DNA of 8,963 bases from an uncultured Clostridia bacterium (GTDB lineage Bacteria > Bacillota > Clostridia > TANB77 > CAG-508). Location: NCBI GenBank assembly GCA_947624405.1, contig CANQKB010000061.1:1-8963 (forward strand). Direction: 5' to 3'. A program made the position numbers and the translations under genes. The notes below the pieces were generated by a model. It was not told where the DNA came from, ran no database searches, and saw nothing but the letters and a program-made list of their open reading frames with translations. Position 1 is the stretch's first letter, and every line of letters begins with the position of its first letter. Shown piece by piece: positions 1-5,330 of this stretch.

Positions 1-272
1 AATGCAATTATAATTGCCAAAAACCTGTCTATGTATGTTTTGAAAATGTAATACGGTGCAAAATATACAAAAATTAATTGCAATATCATAGGAGTACCAC
101 GAATAATTAAAATATACAAAGCCATTATTTTAGATAAAAATAAATTTTTAGAGTTTCTCAATATTGCTACTACTATTCCTAGAGGAACAGAAATTAATAA
201 TGTTATAAAAAAAATACTTAATGTTGTTCCAAGTCCAGAAAATAATATTTCACATAAATTTAATATATCCAT
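1..272 (-). CDS. Amino-acid ABC transporter permease, partial (C-terminus outside window)
   Basis: This is the first 90 residues of an inner-membrane permease of the polar amino-acid ABC uptake family (HisM/GlnP type); the gene runs off the window at base 1. It would form the membrane channel for the substrate delivered by the binding protein encoded just upstream. The frame opens MDILNLCEIL, has a hydrophobic segment at about residues 13-38, and carries the family's signature RGTPMILQL at residues 58-66 at the start of the next membrane segment. The start is the ATG at 272-270, only 3 nt after the stop of the preceding gene; its ribosome binding site AGGAGG lies inside that gene's last codons (281-286), so the two genes are probably translationally coupled. 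The EAA loop that contacts the ATPase is not in the window. An ATPase gene is expected further downstream. Family assignment is firm; the substrate is inferred only from the leader of the operon. Confidence 0.9.
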   Translation of the reverse strand, partial: MDILNLCEILFSGLGTTLSIFFITLLISVPLGIVVAILRNSKNLFLSKIMALYILIIRGTPMILQLIFVYFAPYYIFKTYIDRFLAIIIA

Positions 273-275
273 AAT

Positions 276-1079
276 CTATTCCTCCTGTAATTTAATCATC
301 GAATTTCCTAACCATTTCATAGATATCTCATCTAATTTTCCTTCTTTTTCAAGTTGTTCTAAGGCGTTTTCTATTTTTTCTTTTAATTCAACATTCCCCA
401 ATTTAAATGCTATTACTGTACCACTTGCAGTAGAAATATCATATGAAGGTATTGTCCTATAATCTTTATTTTTAGATTCAATTATATAATTTCCATATGT
501 GCTGGAAGTATATACAGCATCAATTCCACCCATTTCTAAATCCAAACATGCTATTAAAAAATCTGCATAAGGAACAATTTCAACTTGTTTCCCAAACGTA
601 GAATTTTCTAAATCTGCTTCTTGAACTGAACCAGATTGCACGCCTATTTTCTTACCTACTAATTCATCTTGTGATTCTACATTGCTATCTCCTTTTAGCA
701 TAAAATACATTTCACCTTTTAAATATTTTCTAGATAAAGTCATAGTTTTTTCTCTATCAGGGCTATATGCAAATCCATTCCAGATACAATCTATATTTCC
801 GTTATTTAATTCTTGCTCTTTTGATGCCCATGAAATTGGTTGAAATTTAACCTCCATTCCTATTTTTTCTCCAACAGCTTTAGCTAAATCTATATCCAAA
901 CCTTCAATTTCATTATTTTCATTCCTATAGCCATATGGTGGAAAACTGTCGTCTAATCCTATAATAAGCATATTAGCTCTATCTTTTGAATCTGCTTTTC
1001 TAATTCCAATAATTACTCCAATTAAAATACACAAAGTCATAATTATAATTAAGCCTATAATAAAAATTTTCTTATTCAT
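276..1079 (-). CDS. Amino-acid ABC transporter substrate-binding protein (family 3, HisJ/GlnH-like)
   Basis: This 267-aa extracytoplasmic solute-binding protein captures an amino acid and passes it to the permease encoded next. Family marks visible are the N-lobe entry GLDDSFPPYGY (41-51), the LDIDLAKAVGEKIG helix (61-74), SPDRE (106-110), whose Arg109 sits where the family binds the ligand carboxylate, SGSVQE (149-154), GGIDAV (184-189) and the C-terminal KWLGN (255-259). The N-terminus has a hydrophobic stretch (about 5-26), but Cys17 lies in MTLC, not a lipobox, and there is no AxA cleavage site, so it looks like an uncleaved membrane anchor. The start ATG at 1079 has AAGGTGA (1087-1093) as its ribosome binding site. 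A leader peptide rich in His and Arg codons and an attenuator precede the gene, suggesting histidine and/or arginine (basic amino acid) as substrate. Cystine or glutamine binding cannot be excluded from sequence alone. Confidence 0.93.
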   Translation of the reverse strand: MNKKIFIIGLIIIMTLCILIGVIIGIRKADSKDRANMLIIGLDDSFPPYGYRNENNEIEGLDIDLAKAVGEKIGMEVKFQPISWASKEQELNNGNIDCIWNGFAYSPDREKTMTLSRKYLKGEMYFMLKGDSNVESQDELVGKKIGVQSGSVQEADLENSTFGKQVEIVPYADFLIACLDLEMGGIDAVYTSSTYGNYIIESKNKDYRTIPSYDISTASGTVIAFKLGNVELKEKIENALEQLEKEGKLDEISMKWLGNSMIKLQEE

Positions 1080-1182
1080 AATACTTTCACCTTATTTACC
1101 TTTCTTTACATTTTTACTTAAAATTCGAATTTTATTTGTTTCTTTGAATAAAAATAGATTATGAATTATATTTAAAAACAAA

Positions 1183-1248
1183 AAAGACATATAAAAAAAC
1201 TATTTATAGAATTTTTATTATCCTACAAATAGTCTTGTATATGTCTTT
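1183..1248 (-). terminator. Intrinsic terminator of the attenuator
   Basis: An inner 11-bp stem (1223-1233 with 1199-1209, one G-U pair) is followed on the minus strand by a run of seven T. An outer 11-bp stem (1238-1248 with 1183-1193, AAAGACATATA against its exact complement) extends it and is itself followed by a second T-rich run (1174-1185). It lies between the leader peptide and the binding-protein gene, so it acts before the structural genes and not after an operon. Its 5' arm is shared with the proposed antiterminator. Confidence 0.82.
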
Positions 1249-1335
1249 AAGTATATATTTTTAAACTATCGTAGGTACAGCTTACTTAGCCTGTACCTAC
1301 TAATACATTATTTAGTAGCTACAAGCTCCTACGAT
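1183..1335 (-). promoter_or_regulatory. Transcription attenuator (alternative RNA stems) of the ABC operon
   Basis: On the minus-strand transcript five segments can pair in competing ways. A (1318-1312, CTACTAA) pairs with B (1303-1297, TTAGTAG). B (1300-1291, GTAGGTACAG) pairs perfectly over 10 bp with C (1280-1271, CTGTACCTAC). C (1275-1265, CCTACGATAGT) pairs over 11 bp with one bulge to D (1233-1222, ACTATTTGTAGG). D pairs with E (1209-1199, CTATAAATAGT) to form the terminator. In addition the His/Arg codons themselves (1335-1328, ATCGTAGG) pair exactly with part of C (1275-1268). A ribosome stalled at the His codons would hide 1335-1328 but leave A free, favouring A:B and C:D and therefore read-through. 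A ribosome at the stop codon covers A, favouring B:C and D:E and therefore termination. The pairings are read directly; the regulatory logic is inferred by analogy with enterobacterial his and trp attenuators. Confidence 0.78.
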
Positions 1336-1372
1336 GATGATGCATTTTATTGTTTAAAAATATTGACTTCAT
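1319..1372 (-). CDS. Regulatory leader peptide with His-His-His-Arg-Arg (17 aa)
   Basis: This short frame encodes MKSIFLNNKMHHHRRSL and then TAG. Codons 11-13 are CAT CAT CAT and codons 14-15 are CGT AGG. It starts about 40 nt after the predicted transcription start and has its own ribosome binding site, GAAAGGA (1382-1388), 9 nt before the ATG at 1372. It lies immediately before a set of alternative hairpins and an intrinsic terminator, upstream of an amino-acid transporter gene. This matches the organisation of classical leader peptides such as HisL of enterobacteria, in which ribosome stalling at scarce-amino-acid codons decides whether the terminator forms. Three consecutive His codons are unlikely by chance in so short a frame and in so A+T-rich a genome. 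What is seen: the frame, the ribosome binding site and the codon run. What is inferred: that it senses charged tRNA-His (possibly tRNA-Arg) and acts only in cis. Confidence 0.82.
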   Translation of the reverse strand: MKSIFLNNKMHHHRRSL

Positions 1373-1419
1373 AATCTATTTTCCTTTCATTAAAACATTT
1401 TTATGTTCAACATATATTT

Positions 1420-1448
1420 ATATTAGCATAATATTAAAAATTTGTCAA
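1420..1448 (-). promoter_or_regulatory. Sigma-A promoter of the amino-acid ABC operon
   Basis: Read on the minus strand, a perfect -35 TTGACA (1443-1448) is followed after 17 nt by TAATAT (1420-1425), preceded by TG to give an extended -10. The expected start is near 1413, about 40 nt before the leader peptide ATG. Sequence and spacing are close to consensus. Confidence 0.8.
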
Positions 1449-1477
1449 CATTAATTCTAATGATTTCTATAATTTAA

Positions 1478-1544
1478 CAGTAACAGTTCAGCGAATTTTA
1501 GAAGAAGCCTGAAAATAGTTGTTTTTAAGCATGGAGGAATGTTT
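1478..1544. repeat. Dispersed repeat fragment at the 3' end of the YihY-family gene
   Basis: The segment from 1483 (ACAGTTCAGCGAATTTTAG) to about 1526 matches 8831-8874 at all but about two positions and one indel. The adjoining AAGCATGGAGGAATGTTT (1527-1544) matches the inner arms of the inverted-repeat element at 8620-8828. It therefore belongs to the same repeat family as the block at the far end of the window. It spans the stop codon of the upstream gene and ends about 30 bp before the ABC operon promoter. Confidence 0.75.
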
Positions 1545-2349
1545 GAATGTAGCAATTAATTTCTGCTCCAAGCAAAATAACATAAAAGATTGTATATAGC
1601 CACATCATAATCAAAGTAATAGTAGTCAAACTTCCATAAATAACAGAAAAATTAGTTGAAATATTAACATACATAGAGAAAAAATAAGAAATAAAATACC
1701 AACATACTGTTGAAAACAAAGCTCCTGGAACACATTGTTTCCACTTCATTCCTTTATATCTTGGAGAGAATCTGTACAAAAGAAGCAATACTAGAAAAAT
1801 AACAGTAATTGCAATGACACTTTTAAACATTAAAATAATTTCAAAAACATCACTAAATTGTTCAAAATGTTCATCAATAGTAGATTCTATAACATTACCA
1901 AATACCAATAACAAAAGTATTGAAATAATTAAGATGAGAGCAATAATGGCTCCTAAAACTCCTTTTATTCTTAAAAATATATAGCCTTCTTCTTCTTCCT
2001 TATCATAAATAACAGCTAATCCTTTATTTAAAGCATAAAAAATTCGACTTGCAGACCAAAGGATAAATATAGCTGATATTGAAACTATTTCTATAGATTT
2101 TGAATATACTTCTTGAATTATATCTAATACGCTATTTTTTAAAATACTTGGTAAAATTGCCTCAAAAATATAAACTAAAGTTCCTTTTTCTATATTCATA
2201 TATTTGATAAGACTTAATAAAAGTACAATAAAAGGAATAAAAGACAAGAATGTATAATATGCACATACTGCCCCATATTCTCCTAGGTGATCTTTAGTTG
2301 CTTTTTTTGAAATATCTATTACTTTATTAAAAAAATTTCTTACTCTCAT
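1525..2349 (-). CDS. YihY/virulence factor BrkB family membrane protein
   Basis: This 274-aa integral membrane protein belongs to the YihY/BrkB family, often mis-annotated as ribonuclease BN; its molecular function is not established. Family marks are the N-terminal AVCAYYTFLSFIPF (27-40), the FILWSASRIFYALNKG segment (95-110), RFSPRYKGMKWKQCVPGALFST (193-214), and the C-terminal IYGSLTTITLIMMW (237-250) with GAEINCY (261-267). Six hydrophobic segments fit the family's usual topology. The start ATG at 2349 is preceded only by a weak GGGA 15-18 nt upstream, so translation initiation may be poor. The gene starts 27 nt after the T-run of the rho terminator, leaving little room for a separate promoter. 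The last residues TFLHA and the stop codon lie inside a dispersed repeat sequence (1527-1544), so the original C-terminus may have been replaced or trimmed. All membrane segments are nonetheless present. Confidence 0.9.
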   Translation of the reverse strand: MRVRNFFNKVIDISKKATKDHLGEYGAVCAYYTFLSFIPFIVLLLSLIKYMNIEKGTLVYIFEAILPSILKNSVLDIIQEVYSKSIEIVSISAIFILWSASRIFYALNKGLAVIYDKEEEEGYIFLRIKGVLGAIIALILIISILLLLVFGNVIESTIDEHFEQFSDVFEIILMFKSVIAITVIFLVLLLLYRFSPRYKGMKWKQCVPGALFSTVCWYFISYFFSMYVNISTNFSVIYGSLTTITLIMMWLYTIFYVILLGAEINCYIQTFLHA

Positions 2350-2376
2350 TTTCAGTTATTATTTTTCCCAAAAACT

Positions 2377-2405
2377 AAAAAAATAACCTCTAAAAAGAGG
2401 CTATT
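2377..2405 (-). terminator. Intrinsic terminator downstream of rho
   Basis: A 10-bp stem (2396-2405 with 2382-2391, one G-U pair) with a 4-nt loop is followed on the minus strand by seven T. It starts 16 nt after the rho stop codon. It separates rho from the YihY-family gene. Confidence 0.88.
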
Positions 2406-2421
2406 GTATATTATGAATGGA

Positions 2422-3873
2422 TTATTTAAAATTTTTCAAGAAATATTCCATTCTGTCTAAGAATTCTTCATTATTCTTGCTTATGACCATTTGACTTAAT
2501 AATTGCTCTGTAACATCTGCAACTGGCATACTTGATAAAGCTTTTCTAAGAGCAAATACCGTATCTAATTCTTTTTGAGTAAGTAATAATTCTTCTCTTC
2601 TTGTACCAGATTTGTTTATATCTATTGCTGGGAAAATGCGTTTTTCAGACAATTTTCTATCAAGGTGTACTTCCATATTACCTGTTCCTTTAAATTCTTC
2701 AAAAATGATGTCATCCATTTTACTACCCGTTTCTACTAAAGAAGTTGCAAGTATAGTCAAACTTCCACCGTTTTCAATATTTCTTGCTGCACCAAAAAAT
2801 CTTTTTGGCTTATGTAGAGCAGTTGGATCTAAACCTCCTGATAAAGTTTTTCCAGATGCAGGTACAACTAGGTTATATGCTCTTGCAAGCCTTGTTATAC
2901 TATCTAACAAGATTACAACATCCTTTTGATGTTCAACTAATCTTTTAGCTCTTTCTATAACCATTTCTGCAACTTTAACATGATGTTCAGGAAGTTCATC
3001 AAATGTAGAATATATTACTTCTCCATTTATACATCTTTTCATGTCTGTTACTTCCTCTGGTCTTTCATCTATTAATAATACTATTAAATTAATTTCAGGA
3101 TTGTTAGTTGTAATGCTGTGAGCTATTTTTTTCAAAAGAGTTGTTTTTCCTACTTTTGGAGGTGATACTATCATTCCTCTTTGTCCTTTTCCAATTGGAG
3201 ACATAAGATCTATAATACGCATTGCTATTTCTTTAGATTCCGTTTCTAACCTCAATCTTTCTGTAGGATGAATTGGAGTAAGTTCATCAAAATTTTTTCT
3301 TTTTAAGGCTACCTCTGGTATTTCATCATTTATATGACCAACAAATATCAATGCTGGGAATTTACCACCTTCTTGAGGAAATCTTGCAATTCCTTTTATT
3401 TTATCTCCTGTATTTAATCTAAAACGTTTTATTTGTACTGGTGATACATAAACATCATGTGCTGTTGATAGATAATTATCTCCACGTAAAAAACCATATC
3501 CATCAGGTAATACCTCTAATATTCCTTCTACTATATCATCATTTTCACCTGTAACTTTGTATACCCCATTTCCACCTTTGACTTTTTTTTCATCATTTTC
3601 TTCAGCTTGTCCTTCAATATCTATTTCCTCAAATTCTTCATTTTCTTCATTTTTTTTCGTGTTAATTACTTCTTCTGCATTTTCCTCAATTTTTTTTATT
3701 TCTTTTTTAGGCCTTTTGGTTTCTTTTATCACTTTATTTTCTGCTTTTTTCTCATTTTCTTCTGTTTCATTTAATAATTGTATTAGTTCATCTTTTTTTA
3801 GTTTACTAATATTTTTTAGCCCTTTCTCTTTTGCAATTTTACGCAATTCTACTAATGAAATTTTGCTTTCCAT
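2422..3873 (-). CDS. rho: Transcription termination factor Rho
   Basis: Rho is the hexameric, ATP-driven RNA translocase that ends transcription of untranslated RNA. The 483-aa product has the family's domains in order: an N-terminal helical Rho_N domain (about 1-36), a highly charged Glu/Lys/Asn linker (about 38-105), the cold-shock-like RNA-binding domain (about 113-180, with DGYGFLR at 124-130), and the RecA-like motor. In the motor, Walker A reads PPKVGKTT (238-245), Walker B VVILLDSITR (319-328), the Q-loop region SGKTLSGGLDP (340-350), and the R-loop area FEEFKGTGNME (391-401). It is longer than the roughly 420-aa E. coli protein mainly because of the linker. The ATG at 3873 has an unusual GGGGGT ribosome binding site 7 nt upstream. 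It probably has its own promoter at 4060-4088 with a leader of about 180 nt, and it ends at an intrinsic terminator. The protein appears intact and complete. Confidence 0.98.
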   Translation of the reverse strand: MESKISLVELRKIAKEKGLKNISKLKKDELIQLLNETEENEKKAENKVIKETKRPKKEIKKIEENAEEVINTKKNEENEEFEEIDIEGQAEENDEKKVKGGNGVYKVTGENDDIVEGILEVLPDGYGFLRGDNYLSTAHDVYVSPVQIKRFRLNTGDKIKGIARFPQEGGKFPALIFVGHINDEIPEVALKRKNFDELTPIHPTERLRLETESKEIAMRIIDLMSPIGKGQRGMIVSPPKVGKTTLLKKIAHSITTNNPEINLIVLLIDERPEEVTDMKRCINGEVIYSTFDELPEHHVKVAEMVIERAKRLVEHQKDVVILLDSITRLARAYNLVVPASGKTLSGGLDPTALHKPKRFFGAARNIENGGSLTILATSLVETGSKMDDIIFEEFKGTGNMEVHLDRKLSEKRIFPAIDINKSGTRREELLLTQKELDTVFALRKALSSMPVADVTEQLLSQMVISKNNEEFLDRMEYFLKNFK

Positions 3874-4059
3874 AAATTATACCCCCATATAATTTAAATA
3901 ATTTTATATTAATTTTTTTATTTATTGTATAAGTTTAAGAAATTAATTAAGATATTACATAAATAATTTTCTATAATAGATTTTAGCATTGTAGTTTAAA
4001 AAATTAGACAAATTCTTTATAATAAGCAAAGGATTTATTTTTCATAATAAATATTAACG

Positions 4060-4088
4060 ATTATAACATTTACAAAAATTTAGAACAA
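4060..4088 (-). promoter_or_regulatory. Likely sigma-A promoter for rho
   Basis: On the minus strand TTGTTC (4083-4088) is followed after 17 nt by a perfect TATAAT (4060-4065) with TG one base upstream (extended -10). Transcription would begin near 4053, giving an A+T-rich leader of about 180 nt before the rho start. A second weaker extended -10, TGCTAAAAT, occurs near 3984-3992. I see no strong hairpin or known riboswitch in this leader. Confidence 0.65.
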
Positions 4089-4107
4089 ATAAAACTCTTT
4101 TATTATT

Positions 4108-4398
4108 TTAATTTCCTTTCATCGTGTCTGTATCTCTATAAACCTTTTCGTTTGGCATATACATTTGTAGCTTTTCTCTTGCAATTTTTTCTATATATTC
4201 TGGTGAATTTACATTTTCCTTAAGTGAATTTAAAGATTCTTTATATTCTTTTTTTTCTTCTATTTCTTGATTGACAGTTGCAATATTACTTCTATAATCT
4301 TCTAATACTTTTTGTTGATTATATATTGTAACCGAAAAATATATGATAAAAGCAACTATAACTGCTTTTTTTAATAATTTTTTTATATTAAACTTCAT
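4108..4398 (-). CDS. divIC: Septum formation initiator (DivIC/FtsB family)
   Basis: This 96-aa bitopic membrane protein belongs to the DivIC/FtsB family, which joins FtsL and DivIB/FtsQ in the divisome. It has a short basic cytoplasmic N-terminus (1-11), one membrane segment (about 12-26), a coiled-coil stretch (about 28-63) and the family's C-terminal motif SPEYIEKIAREKLQMYMPNE (65-84) followed by KVYRD (85-89). Length and layout are typical. The ATG at 4398 is preceded by AGAGA as a modest ribosome binding site. It follows yabQ after 73 nt; divIC directly after yabP-yabQ is the usual arrangement in Bacillus and Clostridia. A weak A+T-only hairpin (4087-4103) follows but lacks a T-run. Confidence 0.93.
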   Translation of the reverse strand: MKFNIKKLLKKAVIVAFIIYFSVTIYNQQKVLEDYRSNIATVNQEIEEKKEYKESLNSLKENVNSPEYIEKIAREKLQMYMPNEKVYRDTDTMKGN

Positions 4399-4471
4399 AT
4401 GTATCTCTTTTCATATTTATCTTATGCGTCACAAAACAATGCTTATATTAATTTATATTCTACAGAACATT

Positions 4472-4930
4472 TCAAAATCCTTCTTTTTTTTCTAAATTTT
4501 TTGGGGATTTTTTAATATTTTTTAAATTTCTATGCTTTTTTATTATTTTTGACAAAATTTTTACAACTTTTTTTATAGGAAATGCAATTATTTTGAAAAT
4601 TGTATAGATGATATTTTTAATAAAAGTTACTATTTTTACAAAAATCTTTATTATTGTTTTACTAATAAATAACATATATAAGGCTATTCCAAATAATAAG
4701 CCAATAAATATAAAACCTCGAATTTCTCCATTGTTAAAAACGAACAAAGAATATAGTATTATTGAAACTGATATAATCCAAAATAAAGCATCTTCTATAT
4801 ATGTTATTATATTGGGGGTTTTGAAACTACGCCTTAATATTCTAAATATATCAAAAACAATTCCTATTAAAAGACCGTTTAAAATAAAAATTAAAAATAA
4901 ATAAGCTTGATTTACTGTAACTGCATTCAC
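4472..4930 (-). CDS. yabQ: Spore cortex biosynthesis protein YabQ
   Basis: YabQ is a polytopic membrane protein of the outer forespore membrane needed for spore cortex formation in Bacillus subtilis. The product has a hydrophobic N-terminal half with NQAYLFLIFILNGLLIGIVF, then DIFRILRR in the loop after the first segment, further membrane segments, and a basic C-terminal tail rich in Lys. I place the start at GTG 4930 (152 aa), because a GAGAGGT ribosome binding site (4937-4943) lies 6 nt before it. An in-frame TTG at 4945, directly after the yabP stop, would add five residues but has no ribosome binding site. It follows yabP by 15 nt in an evident operon. Expression is expected under mother-cell sigma-E, as in B. 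subtilis; this is knowledge of the family and not shown by the sequence. Confidence 0.88.
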   Translation of the reverse strand: MNAVTVNQAYLFLIFILNGLLIGIVFDIFRILRRSFKTPNIITYIEDALFWIISVSIILYSLFVFNNGEIRGFIFIGLLFGIALYMLFISKTIIKIFVKIVTFIKNIIYTIFKIIAFPIKKVVKILSKIIKKHRNLKNIKKSPKNLEKKEGF

Positions 4931-4945
4931 ATTTAAACCTCTCAA

Positions 4946-5245
4946 TTATCTAAAAATTTTATGCATTAATCCTCCACCATTATTCTTGCCTAATTCTTTT
5001 TCAGAATAACTCATAAAACCTATATCTCCCTCAACTATTACTTCAGATGTGTCTATACTTAATTTATTTATTTTTAAATTTTCTCCTTTTATTGTAAGAA
5101 GACCAAGCTCTGTTTCTACCATAACAATTTGGTCATCAAAGCTTATCACGTCTAAAACTCCAGATATACTTAATTTTTCTCTGTTTTCTAAAATTAAATT
5201 TTGAATAGTAGTTTGATTCATACTTTTTCTTTCTTCTAAAGTCAT
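4946..5245 (-). CDS. yabP: Sporulation protein YabP
   Basis: YabP is a small spore-forming-specific protein required, with YabQ, for cortex assembly in B. subtilis. The 99-aa product carries the conserved core LILENREKLSISGVLDV (17-33), then SFDDQ (35-39), ETELGLLTIKGENLKI (44-59), KLSIDTSEVIVEGDI (61-75) and YS at 80-81. It is predicted to be soluble and rich in beta strands. The ATG at 5245 has AAAGGA 12 nt upstream, a longish gap; an alternative Met at residue 9 has no better site. It is the first gene of the yabP-yabQ-divIC group and follows prfB after an 85-nt gap that holds a candidate promoter. The usual neighbour upstream, the S4-domain gene yabO, is absent here. Confidence 0.93.
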   Translation of the reverse strand: MTLEERKSMNQTTIQNLILENREKLSISGVLDVISFDDQIVMVETELGLLTIKGENLKINKLSIDTSEVIVEGDIGFMSYSEKELGKNNGGGLMHKIFR

Positions 5246-5284
5246 AATTATTTCAATTCCTTTCTTGGTATTATCACCTTTTCT

Positions 5285-5312
5285 TTTATAAATATATTCA
5301 AATACTATTCAA
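5285..5312 (-). promoter_or_regulatory. Candidate promoter for yabP-yabQ(-divIC)
   Basis: In the prfB-yabP gap the minus strand reads TTGAAT (5307-5312), 16 nt, then TATAAA (5285-5290), acceptable for sigma-A. The same stretch also contains GAATAGT followed after 14 nt by ATAAAAGA, a loose resemblance to sigma-E elements, the factor that drives yabP in B. subtilis. The region is so A+T-rich that either match could be chance. Confidence 0.35.
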
Positions 5313-5330
5313 TTTAGAACATTAAAAATT

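Noticed and set aside
1268..1335. A known three-way-junction metabolite riboswitch (for example the purine class)
   Set aside because: The junction lacks the conserved core bases of that class, its inner loops do not match, and its first arm is made of leader-peptide codons.
1080..1413. T-box riboswitch upstream of the ABC operon
   Set aside because: I see no AGGGTGGNACCGCG-like T-box sequence and no stem I specifier layout. The leader peptide and alternative hairpins explain the region better.
2612..3892. Plus-strand open frames opposite rho, prfB, yabQ and the PBP
   Set aside because: They are antisense shadows, Ser/Phe/Leu-rich as expected from the reverse of A-rich coding sequence, and lack ribosome binding sites.
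4004..4045. Small frame MKNKSFAYYKEFV in the rho leader as a second leader peptide
   Set aside because: It has no ribosome binding site, starts within about 10 nt of the predicted transcript start, and shows no codon run or hairpin context.
4087..4103. Hairpin after divIC as an intrinsic terminator
   Set aside because: The 7-bp stem is all A-T, no T-run follows, and it overlaps the -35 of the rho promoter.
4405..4425. CATAAGATA as a sigma-K or sigma-E element before divIC
   Set aside because: No matching -35 element lies at the right distance, and such short A+T-rich matches are common here.
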